Of a DNA stretch of 64,000 nucleotides, positions 42,556-50,948 are shown one piece after another. The stretch comes from Arthrobacter sp. TPD3018 (GTDB lineage: Bacteria > Pseudomonadota > Alphaproteobacteria > Sphingomonadales > Sphingomonadaceae), in NCBI GenBank assembly GCA_003075315.1, contig QDFQ01000001.1, forward strand, positions 1,221,998 through 1,285,997, given 5' to 3'. Positions within the stretch are counted from its first letter, which is position 1, and every line of letters starts with the position of its first letter. Position numbers and translations under genes: made by a program. The notes beneath the pieces are model-generated. The model saw only the letters and a list, made by a program, of their open reading frames with translations, had not been told where the DNA came from and did no database searches.

Positions 42556-44079
42556 ATGATGCGAGGATTGCTGCTGGGGAGCGTGGCGCTGGTCGGATTG
42601 GCGATGTCGGCAATGCCGGCGGAGGCAGAGACACTGCGCGATGCGCTCGCCAAGGCCTATGCGTCGAACCCCACGTTGACCGGGCAGCGCGCGGCACAGC
42701 GTGCGACGGACGAGACCGTGCCGATCGCACGGGCGAGCGGGCTGCCGGGTGTTGCCGCAACCGGTTCCGTCACGGACAACATCCTGCAGGCGAACAACAA
42801 CTTCCTCAATCCCGAGCGCAGCGGCAACGGTGCGCTCAACCTGTCCGTACCGTTGTTTCAGGGCGGCGCGGTGAAGAATGCGGTGCGCGCTGCCGAAACA
42901 CGCGTCGACGCGGGGCGGGCGACGCTGCGTGGCGTGGAGGCGTCGACCTTCACCAATGTCGTTGCGGCGTACATGAACGTCATCCGCGACGAGGCGATCA
43001 CCTCGCTCAACCAGCAGAATGTGCGCGTGCTGGAGGTGAACCTGCAGGCGAGCAAGGATCGCTTCCAGGTCGGCGACCTGACCCGCACCGACGTCGCCCA
43101 GTCCGAGGCGCGGCTGGCGCTCGCCCGCGCGCAATTGCAGCAGGCCGAGGCGCAGCTGATCTCCAGCCGCGAGAATTATGTCGCGGTGGTGGGTACCCCG
43201 CCCGTCTCGCTGGAACAGCCACCGGCGCTGCCGAAGCTGCCCGCATCGCCCAACGAGGCGGTGAGCGAGGCCCTGAACCTCAACCCGAATCTGATCGCCG
43301 CGCGGCGTCAGGCCGATGCGACGCGCTATGACATCAACGTCGCGCGCGCGAACCGGCTGCCCAAGCTGTCGGCGGTGACGGGCGGGACCTATTTCACCTA
43401 TCTGGGATCGCTGCCGCCGGCATCGGTGGCGCAGGGCGTGCCCAATTCCGGCACCGCCGCCACCGCCGGGTTGCAATTCTCGCTGCCGATCTTCCAGGGC
43501 GGTCGTCCCGCCGCACAGGTGCGGCAGGCGGAGGCGCAGCGCAGTCAGGCGCTGGAGGCGGTGACGGCGACCGAGCGCAATGTGATCGCGCAGGCGCGAT
43601 CTGCTTATGCCGTCTGGCAATCTTCACAGCAGGTGATCGCCTCGTCCGAGACGGCGGTCAACGCCAACAAGCTAAGCCTGGAGGGCGTGCGCGCCGAGAA
43701 CAGCGTCGGCACGCGCACCGTGCTCGAAATCCTCAATGCCGAGCAGGAATTGCTTAACAGCCAGGTGACGCTGGTGAGCGCGCGGCGTGATGCCTATGTC
43801 GCGGGCTTCGCGCTGCTGGCGGCGATGGGCCATGCCGAGGCACGCGATCTGGGGCTGGAGGGCGGCGCGCTCTACGATCCGGTGCTCAACTACAAGCGCG
43901 TGCGCAACCGGATCAACGACTTCGCGGGCGACGGCGAGCCGGAGCCGGTCGCCACCTCGACGGCACAGACGCCGGCACAGACCGCCACCGTCGCGCGGAA
44001 CTTCGACCCGATGCTCGATACGCCGGTTGACAGAAGCCCGGCGTTAACCACAGGTGCGTCCTCGCCGAACCGCCAGTGA
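42556..44079 (+). CDS. tolC: TolC-family outer-membrane efflux protein
   Basis: 507 residues. Signal peptide MRGLLLGSVALVGLAMSAMP ending AEA, then ETLRDALAKAYASNPTL, the OEP/TolC repeat start. Two OEP halves are seen, each with an SLFQGG-type turn (VPLFQGGAVKN; LPIFQGGRPAAQ) and long coiled coils. TolC forms the trimeric outer-membrane channel of type I secretion and RND/MFS efflux. The C-terminal extension after the second OEP half (VRNRINDFAGDGEPEPVATS) is hydrophilic and probably periplasmic. Confidence 0.95.
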   Translation: MMRGLLLGSVALVGLAMSAMPAEAETLRDALAKAYASNPTLTGQRAAQRATDETVPIARASGLPGVAATGSVTDNILQANNNFLNPERSGNGALNLSVPLFQGGAVKNAVRAAETRVDAGRATLRGVEASTFTNVVAAYMNVIRDEAITSLNQQNVRVLEVNLQASKDRFQVGDLTRTDVAQSEARLALARAQLQQAEAQLISSRENYVAVVGTPPVSLEQPPALPKLPASPNEAVSEALNLNPNLIAARRQADATRYDINVARANRLPKLSAVTGGTYFTYLGSLPPASVAQGVPNSGTAATAGLQFSLPIFQGGRPAAQVRQAEAQRSQALEAVTATERNVIAQARSAYAVWQSSQQVIASSETAVNANKLSLEGVRAENSVGTRTVLEILNAEQELLNSQVTLVSARRDAYVAGFALLAAMGHAEARDLGLEGGALYDPVLNYKRVRNRINDFAGDGEPEPVATSTAQTPAQTATVARNFDPMLDTPVDRSPALTTGASSPNRQ

Positions 44080-44116
44080 CGGCGGTAAGAACTCGGGGCA
44101 GGGACACAAGAGGGCA

Positions 44117-44746
44117 ATGGGGGACATGAGCGCCGAACCGTCGATGGAAGAGATCCTTTCGTCGATCAAACGGATCATCGCCGAAGAAGGCGAGGGCACG
44201 CAGGCGCGTGCCCGCCGGGCGCGTGCCGCACCGCAGCCGATCGAGCCGGAACCGGAAGAGGTGCTGGAGCTGAGCGATCCGATGCCGCATTCGCGGATGG
44301 AGCCGGCGCGGGCCGAACAGCCGCGCGCCGAACGCGAGATGGCGCGGGTCGCTGCGCCGCAGCCGGTCGCCCAGCCGGCCCCCCAGCCCGTCGCGCCGCC
44401 GCAGCCCGCTCCTCAGCCCGTGGCGCAACCCGCGCCCCACCATTATGCACCGGAGCCCGAGCCTGCGCCGCAGCCGGCGCAACCTCCGCGGCCCGCACCC
44501 GTTGAGCCTGCAATGTCGGACGAACCCATTTTGTCCCAGCGCGCCGCCGCGGCGAGCCTGGGGTCGCTCGAAACGCTGAGCAAGCTGCTGGTCAAGCCCG
44601 AGCCGGAGAGCGACGGCACGCTGGAGGGGCTGGTCCGTGAAATGCTGCGCCCGATGCTGCGCAGCTGGCTCGACACGCATCTGCCCGAGATGGTCGAGAC
44701 GATGGTCGCGCGCGAGATAGCCAAGATTACCGCGCAGATGCGCTGA
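44117..44746 (+). CDS. PopZ-like pole-organising protein (DUF2497)
   Basis: About 209 residues. N-terminal SMEEILSSIKRIIAEE helix and C-terminal GLVREMLRPMLRSWLDTHLP followed by EMVETMVAREIAKITAQ are the two conserved ends of the PopZ/DUF2497 family; the middle is a Pro/Gln/Ala-rich disordered linker (QPVAQPAPQPVAPPQPAPQP). PopZ self-assembles at the cell pole and tethers ParB-parS and cell-cycle kinases. The start ATG 44117 has AGAGGG upstream; ATG 44126 is an alternative. Location right after tolC is frequent in sphingomonads. DivL, another polarity protein, is 2.3 kb downstream. Confidence 0.8.
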   Translation: MGDMSAEPSMEEILSSIKRIIAEEGEGTQARARRARAAPQPIEPEPEEVLELSDPMPHSRMEPARAEQPRAEREMARVAAPQPVAQPAPQPVAPPQPAPQPVAQPAPHHYAPEPEPAPQPAQPPRPAPVEPAMSDEPILSQRAAAASLGSLETLSKLLVKPEPESDGTLEGLVREMLRPMLRSWLDTHLPEMVETMVAREIAKITAQMR

Positions 44747-44840
44747 GGCCGTTGGTAGGAAGGGGCGTCGCGGCAACGTGGCGCCCGTCACTGCCCCGCC
44801 CTGACTTGCCACCGTCACGGGCTTTGCGTAGCCATCGGGG

Positions 44841-46277
44841 ATGACCAAAGCCTCTCAGATCGTTTCCGAACTCGACCGCCTCTACCGCGCCTCCGTCGAC
44901 CGCCTGCAAGCGGCCCTTAATACCTATCTGACCGATGGCACGCCGCCGTCGCCGCAGAGCCGCCTCGACGGCTCATTCGCCTATCCCGTCATCCGCCTGC
45001 GCTATGCCGCGACCGGCGACCGGCCAGCGCCGCTGCGATCGTTCGGGCGGTTGGTGTCGCCGGGCGACTATACGATCAGCGTCACCAAGCCCGCGCTGTT
45101 CGCGGATTATCTGACCGAACAGCTGACTTTGCTGATCGAGGATTATGACGTCGAGGTCGAGGCGGTGCCGGGGCGGCAGGAAATCCCGTTCCCCTATGTG
45201 CTCGATCCGGGACATGCGCTGAGCCTCGACACCGTGTCCGCGACCGAGCTGGCGCGGCATTTTCCGGCGACCGAGCTGGCGCATATCGGCGACGAGATCG
45301 CGGACGGTCTGTGGATTGCCGAAGGGGGCAGCCGGCCGCTGGCGTTGTTCGACGCGCTGCGCACCGATTTCAGCCTGGCGCGCCTGCGTCACTATATGGG
45401 GACGCCGTCCGAACATACGCAGCGCTTCGTGCTGTTCACGAACTATCACCGCTATGTCGATGAATTCGTTCGCTGGGGTGCGTCGCAGCTGGGGGAAGGA
45501 TCGCGCTTCACGGCTCTGTCGGGTGCAGGCAATATCGTGATCGACAAGCCCGGCGATGTCGACAAGCTGGTCAACGACAGCGCGTGGCGGCGGCACCAGA
45601 TGCCGGCCTATCACCTGATGGCGGACGACCGCACCGGCATTACGCTGGTGAACATCGGCGTCGGGCCGTCGAACGCGAAGACGATCTGCGATCACCTTGC
45701 CGTGATGCGGCCCGAAGCGTGGCTGATGATCGGCCATTGCGGCGGCCTGCGCCCCAGCCAGCGGATCGGCGACTATGTGCTGGCGCACGCCTATTTGCGC
45801 GACGACCATGTGCTCGACGACGTGCTGCCGCCCGAAATTCCGGTGCCGGCGATCGCCGAGGTGCAGCAGGCGCTGGCCAAGGCGTCGGAGATCATTTCCG
45901 GCCAGTCGGGCGAGGAATTGAAGCGGCGTCTGCGGACGGGCACGATCGTGACCACCGACGATCGCAACTGGGAATTGCGCTATTCGGCGTCGGCGCTGCG
46001 CTTTTCGCTGAGCCGCGCCGTCGGCATCGACATGGAGTCGGCGACGATCGCGGCGCAGGGTTATCGCTTCCGCGTGCCGTACGGGACGCTGCTGTGCGTG
46101 TCCGACAAGCCGCTGCATGGCGAGTTGAAGCTGCCGGGCCAGGCCAATCGCTTCTACGAACGGGCGATCAGCGAGCATATGCGGATCGGTATCGAGGCAT
46201 GCGAGCAGTTGCGGCTGGAGGGGGATCGCCTGCACAGCCGGAAGCTGCGCGCCTTCGACGAGCCGCCGTTCCGCTAA
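44841..46277 (+). CDS. amn: AMP nucleosidase
   Basis: 478 residues. N-terminal domain to about residue 165, including FPYVLDPGHALSLDTVSATE; the C-terminal nucleoside-phosphorylase-like domain has GVGPSNAKTICDHLAVMRPE, MIGHCGGLRPSQRIGDYVLA and the catalytic VGIDMESATIAAQGYRFRVP. It splits AMP to adenine and ribose 5-phosphate, moderating adenylate pools. Its start (ATG 44841) follows a short G-rich stretch with no clear partner; independent transcription is likely. Confidence 0.95.
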   Translation: MTKASQIVSELDRLYRASVDRLQAALNTYLTDGTPPSPQSRLDGSFAYPVIRLRYAATGDRPAPLRSFGRLVSPGDYTISVTKPALFADYLTEQLTLLIEDYDVEVEAVPGRQEIPFPYVLDPGHALSLDTVSATELARHFPATELAHIGDEIADGLWIAEGGSRPLALFDALRTDFSLARLRHYMGTPSEHTQRFVLFTNYHRYVDEFVRWGASQLGEGSRFTALSGAGNIVIDKPGDVDKLVNDSAWRRHQMPAYHLMADDRTGITLVNIGVGPSNAKTICDHLAVMRPEAWLMIGHCGGLRPSQRIGDYVLAHAYLRDDHVLDDVLPPEIPVPAIAEVQQALAKASEIISGQSGEELKRRLRTGTIVTTDDRNWELRYSASALRFSLSRAVGIDMESATIAAQGYRFRVPYGTLLCVSDKPLHGELKLPGQANRFYERAISEHMRIGIEACEQLRLEGDRLHSRKLRAFDEPPFR

Positions 46278-46365
46278 GCCATTGAAATGACGTCTGCGTG
46301 CGGCGGGCCGGGAAACGATCCGCCGCACGTGCGTTACGCCTCCGAATCAATCAGGGAGCCGTATC

Positions 46366-46920
46366 GTGGCCGACGACACCGACACGCCCAAGACCGACAC
46401 CCCCGCCGCCACGCCGCGCCGTCGCGCGCCGCGCAAGGCAAGCACGACCCGTACCACCGCCGCGAAAACCGGCACAACGAAGCCGCGTGCGCCGCGCAAG
46501 GCTGCGGCGCCGTCGACCGTCGAGAAGGTCGAGACGGCGATCAGCGATGCGGCCACCAAGACGACGCGTCGCGCTCGCACGGCGGTAACCAAGGCGGAAG
46601 GCGCCGTCGCATCGGCCGCCAAGGCGGTAAAGCCGCGGTCGACCAAGCGCGCGGCGCCGCGGCCGGCGTCCAAGAAGCCCGCGACGAAGGCCACGGGAAA
46701 AAGCGGCGATCTGCTGGGCGGTAAATGGGGCGTCGCCGCAGTCGGTGCCGGTGTTGCGGCCGTGGGCGCCGCGGCGGCGGCCGCGCTGCTGACGCTGCGG
46801 GGTAGCACGCCGAAGGACAAGGACGCCGGTCGCAAGGCGCACGCGCCGGACGGCGAGGACGCCTCCGCCTCGTTCCAGGCGGGCATCGCCGACGAGAATA
46901 CGATCCCCGAAAAGGTGTGA
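46366..46920 (+). CDS. Lys/Ala-rich histone H1-like protein with one membrane helix
   Basis: 184 residues from GTG with AGGGAG eight bases upstream. Residues 1-120 are a low-complexity Lys/Arg/Ala/Thr/Pro chain (TPRRRAPRKASTTRTTAAKT...) like bacterial histone H1 tails; residues 122-144 are a clear hydrophobic helix (WGVAAVGAGVAAVGAAAAAA); the tail is acidic. Membrane-attached DNA binding is a possible reading (inference). It may simply be a cytoplasmic-tailed membrane protein. Spacing to divL is 119 bases; no overlap with amn. Confidence 0.7.
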   Translation: MADDTDTPKTDTPAATPRRRAPRKASTTRTTAAKTGTTKPRAPRKAAAPSTVEKVETAISDAATKTTRRARTAVTKAEGAVASAAKAVKPRSTKRAAPRPASKKPATKATGKSGDLLGGKWGVAAVGAGVAAVGAAAAAALLTLRGSTPKDKDAGRKAHAPDGEDASASFQAGIADENTIPEKV

Positions 46921-47039
46921 TACGCGCCGCGCGGTCCCGATGGGATCGCGCGGCGGATCAATGACATTGCCGCTGCCCCGTTTTCCGTTCTACACGTCGG
47001 ACGCCACGCCCGCTGGAGCGGCGTGATGAGGGGTGAGCG

Positions 47040-49391
47040 TTGATCCAGCTTTCGGTGATGACGGCGGTCGTGTGCGGCGCGGTGCTCGCGCTGCTCGTCG
47101 GCGGTGCGGGCTATGCCCTGTTCGTCGGCCGGCGGCTGGCGGCCGAGGCCGACGATGCTAGCGCACGGGTTCGCGAAGCCGAGGCGCTACGTAGCGTATC
47201 GCCTGCGCTCGCGATGCTGGTGCGGGCGGATGGCCGGGTCGAAATGCCGCCGCGGCTAGTCGACTGGCTGGGGCTCGCCGTCGCGCCCCGCTTCCTGCAG
47301 GATCTGTCGGCCGATGGCGCAGGTCTGCCCGCTGATGAGGCGACGGCGCTGGCGAATGAGGTGAAGGCGGCGCAGCGATCCGGCCGCGCGTTCGTTCGGG
47401 CGCTGCACCCGCAAGGATCGGGGCGCGCGATCACCGTGCGGGGCAGCCGCGCGCCGGGCGAACTGGGTGCCACGGGCGCGGTCGTGCTGTGGACGATGGA
47501 TGCGACCGACAGCGAGAGCGAGATCGGGCGGTTGCAGACCGAGGTCGACGACCTGTCGACCGCGTTCGACGCGCTCTCTGGCCTGATCGAGGCGGCGCCG
47601 CTGCCGATGTGGTATCGCGGGTCGGACTTGCGGCTTGCCATGGTCAACAGCGCCTATGTCCGCGCGGTCGAAGGCGCCGATGCTGCCGATGTGATCGCGC
47701 GGGAACTGGAACTGGTCGAGGGCTCCGGCCGCGGCGGTCCGCGCGCGGGCGCGCAGGCGGCGCGGATCAGCGGCAAGCCGCAGCGCGAAATCCTGCCAGC
47801 GACGATCGATGGCGAGCGCCGCAGCCTGGAAGTGCATGACGTGCCGCTGCCGACGGGCGGTGTCGCGAGCTTCGCGGTCGATGTCGAGGATCTGGAACAG
47901 TCGCGTGCTGGCGCCAAGCGCTTCGCCGAGGCGCAGCGTGCGATGCTCGACCGCCTGTCCGCGGGCGTTGCGCAATTCGGCGCGGACCGTGGCCTCGTCT
48001 TCTGCAACCAGCCGTTCCGCCGCATGTTTGCGATGCGGACCGAATGGCTGTCCGACCGGCCCGAATTCGATCGCGTGCTGGAACGGATGCGCGAGGCGAA
48101 CCGCTTGCCCGAGGTGCGCGACTTCCCGTCGTGGAAAGCGGAGCGGCGCGCCTGGTTCGTGCCGGGCGAGGATGCGGCGGAGGAGAATTGGCATCTGCCT
48201 GGGGGTACGCATCTGCGGGTGGTCGCGCAGCCGCTGCCCGATGGTGGTTTGTTGGTGATTTTCGAGGATCGGACCGAACAGGTGCAGCTCGCCTCCGCGC
48301 GCGACACGTTGTTGCGGGTGCGGACCGCGACGTTCGACAATCTGTTCGAGGCGCTGGCGGTGTTCGCCGGCGACGGCAAGCTGCAATTGTGGAACAACCG
48401 GATGCGCGCGGTCTGGGGGTTCGAGGAGGAATTCCTCGCCGGTCATCCGCGCGTCGATACCTTTGCCGAGGCTGCGGCGCCCAAGCTCGCGACGCCCAAT
48501 CGCGCCGCGCTGATCCCCGAACTGGTGCGATCGGCGACGGTCGAGCGCCAGCAGCGCGGCGGCCGCGTCGCCTTCGCCGACGGGCGGCATTTCGAATTCG
48601 CCGCGGTGCCGCTGCCCGACGGCAATGCGCTGCTCACCATGCTCGACATCACCGACAGCCGGCGCGCCGAACAGGCGTTGCGCGAGCGCGCCAATGCGCT
48701 GGAGGCGGCGGACCGGGTGAAGACGCAGTTCGTCGCCAATATGAGCTACGAATTGCGTACGCCGCTCACCTCGATCAGCGGTTTCGCCGAGATGCTGCAT
48801 GGCGGCTATGCGGGGAAGCTCAGCAAGGATGCGGACACCTATGTCGAGGCGATCCTGCAATCGGTCGAGCGGCTGGGGTTGCTGATCGATGACGTGCTCG
48901 ACCTGACGCAGGGGGGCGACGATGCCGAGATCGAACGGGTCGACGTCGATCTGGCGGTGGTCGCGCGGGCTGCGGCGGATACGATCATGCCCGCAGCCAA
49001 GCGGCGAAAGCTCGACTTCGCGGTCGAGGTCGCGCGCTCGGCGGGGCGGGTGACGGGCGACCCCAAGCGGCTGAAGGAAGTGATCGAGCACCTGTTGCGC
49101 CATGCCGCCGCGGCGACGCCCGAGGGCGGGCGGATTTTGCTCCACGCCGATGGCAGCGCGACGGGCGCGCGGATCGTTGTATCGGACGATGGCTTCGGCA
49201 TGGATGCGGAGAGTGTCGCCAAGGCATTTGACCGGTTCGGCGAGCCCGGCATGCAGCCGACCGGCGAACGCGCGCTGGGGCTGGGCCTGCCGCTGGCGAA
49301 GCAGTTCGTCGAGGCGCACGGCGGGCGGATCGACCTGGTGTCGCAGCCGGGCGAGGGGACGCTGGTGACGGTCGAGCTGCCGCGGCGGTGA
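47040..49391 (+). CDS. divL: DivL-type cell-cycle pseudo-histidine kinase
   Basis: 783 residues from TTG 47040 (GAGGGG seven bases upstream). One N-terminal membrane helix, then PAS-like domains, HisKA and HATPase. The dimerisation helix reads KTQFVANMSYELRTPLTSIS: the phospho-acceptor His is Tyr570, as in Caulobacter DivL (Tyr550). The N-box is degenerate (EHLLRHAAAAT in place of N-L-x-x-N-A), while G-boxes (VSDDGFGM, RALGLGLPLAK) remain. DivL is not a normal kinase; it senses DivK and controls CckA and so CtrA. It is followed by tsaE-amgK-murU and addBA, and lies near the PopZ-like gene, consistent with a cell-cycle region. Confidence 0.9.
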   Translation: MIQLSVMTAVVCGAVLALLVGGAGYALFVGRRLAAEADDASARVREAEALRSVSPALAMLVRADGRVEMPPRLVDWLGLAVAPRFLQDLSADGAGLPADEATALANEVKAAQRSGRAFVRALHPQGSGRAITVRGSRAPGELGATGAVVLWTMDATDSESEIGRLQTEVDDLSTAFDALSGLIEAAPLPMWYRGSDLRLAMVNSAYVRAVEGADAADVIARELELVEGSGRGGPRAGAQAARISGKPQREILPATIDGERRSLEVHDVPLPTGGVASFAVDVEDLEQSRAGAKRFAEAQRAMLDRLSAGVAQFGADRGLVFCNQPFRRMFAMRTEWLSDRPEFDRVLERMREANRLPEVRDFPSWKAERRAWFVPGEDAAEENWHLPGGTHLRVVAQPLPDGGLLVIFEDRTEQVQLASARDTLLRVRTATFDNLFEALAVFAGDGKLQLWNNRMRAVWGFEEEFLAGHPRVDTFAEAAAPKLATPNRAALIPELVRSATVERQQRGGRVAFADGRHFEFAAVPLPDGNALLTMLDITDSRRAEQALRERANALEAADRVKTQFVANMSYELRTPLTSISGFAEMLHGGYAGKLSKDADTYVEAILQSVERLGLLIDDVLDLTQGGDDAEIERVDVDLAVVARAAADTIMPAAKRRKLDFAVEVARSAGRVTGDPKRLKEVIEHLLRHAAAATPEGGRILLHADGSATGARIVVSDDGFGMDAESVAKAFDRFGEPGMQPTGERALGLGLPLAKQFVEAHGGRIDLVSQPGEGTLVTVELPRR

Positions 49392-49420
49392 TGATGCGCG
49401 TGTGGATGCCACTTGCCCTC

Positions 49421-49528
49421 CGTCACCCCGGACTTGGTCCGGGGTCCACTCTCCGGCGAGGGGAGTGTCTTGAGGCGTGTGCCGTCCCCCCGCGGATCGG
49501 TGGACCCCGGAACGAGTCCGGGGTGACG
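49421..49528. repeat. Hairpin repeat family A, copy 5
   Basis: 108 bases; arms CGTCACCCCGGACTTGGTCC... and ...GGAACGAGTCCGGGGTGACG. It fills nearly all of the space between divL and tsaE, ending two bases before the first GTG of tsaE, so its right arm forms the upstream part of that gene's ribosome-binding region. Confidence 0.92.
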
Positions 49529-49530
49529 GA

Positions 49531-49986
49531 GTGTTGGTGGTGACGGCGCTGCACCTCGCGGACGCCGCGGCGACCGAAGCATTCGGCGCGTCGCTTGCCG
49601 CCGTCGTCCGACCCGGCGACGTCATCGCGCTCAACGGCGACCTTGGCATGGGCAAGACCAGCATCGCGCGTGGGCTGCTCGCAGCGCTCGGACTGCCGGG
49701 CGAGGCGCCCAGTCCCAGCTTCGCGATCGTCCAGCCCTATGATCCGCCGGAGGTGCGACTGCCGGTGCTGCACGTCGATCTGTATCGGATCGAGGACCCG
49801 GACGAACTCGAGGAACTGGGCCTCGACGAGGCGCTGTCGGACGCAGTGCTGCTGGTCGAATGGCCGGAGCGGGCGCCGGGATACTGGCCGCATGCGTTGC
49901 AGCTGACCCTGGCGCCAGCACCGGACGGCGGACGAATCTTGACAGCCGACGTCCCGGCGTCATGGAAGCCGCGATGGCCGATATGA
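49531..49986 (+). CDS. tsaE: tRNA threonylcarbamoyladenosine biosynthesis protein TsaE
   Basis: 151 residues from GTG 49531. Walker A GDLGMGKTS (36-44), LYRIEDPDELEELGLDEALS and VEWPERAP define TsaE (YjeE), the ATPase partner of TsaB/TsaD in t6A37 synthesis on tRNAs. Start is uncertain: GTG 49531, TTG 49534, GTG 49537 and GTG 49540 are all in frame right after the hairpin repeat, and GGGGTGACGGAG from the repeat could serve any of them. Its stop overlaps the amgK start region by 13 bases. Confidence 0.92.
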   Translation: MLVVTALHLADAAATEAFGASLAAVVRPGDVIALNGDLGMGKTSIARGLLAALGLPGEAPSPSFAIVQPYDPPEVRLPVLHVDLYRIEDPDELEELGLDEALSDAVLLVEWPERAPGYWPHALQLTLAPAPDGGRILTADVPASWKPRWPI

Positions 49987-50948
49987 CCCCGCCCGCCGGT
50001 GCGCCCGCTTTCCTCGCGATCCATGGCTGGTCGGGCACGATCAGCCCGGTGGCGGGGGATGCGTCGTTCCGCCGGTATTTCCGCGTAACCCAAGAGAATC
50101 GCAGCGCAATCCTGATGGATGCGCCGCCGCCGCACGAGGATCCGCGCCCCTTTATCGCGATCGCGCAATGGCTGCGCGAACGCGGCTTTGCCGCGCCGGC
50201 GATCCATGCTGCCGACCTCGACCAGGGCCTCGTCCTGCTGGAGGATTTCGGCGACGCGCGGCTGCGCGAGGCGGCGGACGCCGACGCTGCGGCGGCATTG
50301 CCGCTGTACGAGGCGGCGATCGACTTGCTCGTCGCGCTGCGTGGGCATGCCCCGGCAGAGATCGCGCCATACGACCATGCGGTGCTGCATCGCGAGGCGG
50401 CGCTGCTGCCCGAATGGTATGGCCCGGCGGTCGGGCTGGATGTCGACGTCGCGGGCTATCATGCCGCCTGGGATGCGGTGTTCGATCATGCGCTGACCGA
50501 TGCACCCGTTACGGTGCTGCGCGATTACCATGCCGAAAATCTGATGCTGGTCGGATCGGCACAGGCGCTCGGCCTGCTCGACTTTCAGGACGCGCTGGCG
50601 GGCCACCCCGCCTATGATCTCGTATCGCTGTTGCAGGATGCGCGGCGCGACGTGGATCCCGAAGTCGAGCGCGCGATGCTGGATCGCTATCGCGCGGCGA
50701 CGGGCGTGGGCGACGGTTTCATGGACGCCTATCACGTGCTCGGCGCGCAGCGGAACGCGAAGATCATCGGTATCTTCACCCGGCTGTGGCGCCGCGACGG
50801 CAAGCCGCGCTACGCCGCGCTGTGCCCGCGCGTGTGGAGCTATCTGGAGCGGGACCTCTCGCAACCGGCGCTGGCGCCGGTCGCGCGCTGGTTCGACGAG
50901 AACGTGCCGCCCGAATTGCGTGGCGATCCGAAGGTGCTGTCCGTATGA
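49974..50948 (+). CDS. amgK: AmgK-type N-acetylmuramate/N-acetylglucosamine kinase
   Basis: 324 residues, aminoglycoside-phosphotransferase fold. ATP site FRRYFRVTQENRSAILMDAP; catalytic loop TVLRDYHAENLML and metal site LGLLDFQDALAGHPAYDLV. The LRDYHxENL form (instead of HGD) is that of AmgK, which phosphorylates MurNAc at C1 in the anhydro-sugar recycling bypass known from Pseudomonas and Caulobacter. MurU is directly downstream (ATGA overlap), which supports the call. GGAAG lies five bases before ATG 49974; ATG 49983, overlapping the tsaE stop, is the alternative start. Confidence 0.88.
   Translation: MADMTPPAGAPAFLAIHGWSGTISPVAGDASFRRYFRVTQENRSAILMDAPPPHEDPRPFIAIAQWLRERGFAAPAIHAADLDQGLVLLEDFGDARLREAADADAAAALPLYEAAIDLLVALRGHAPAEIAPYDHAVLHREAALLPEWYGPAVGLDVDVAGYHAAWDAVFDHALTDAPVTVLRDYHAENLMLVGSAQALGLLDFQDALAGHPAYDLVSLLQDARRDVDPEVERAMLDRYRAATGVGDGFMDAYHVLGAQRNAKIIGIFTRLWRRDGKPRYAALCPRVWSYLERDLSQPALAPVARWFDENVPPELRGDPKVLSV

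Noticed and set aside
47256..49664. 802-residue minus-strand ORF across divL and tsaE
   Set aside because: Antisense to DivL, with low-complexity His/Arg/Gln-rich translation typical of shadow frames.
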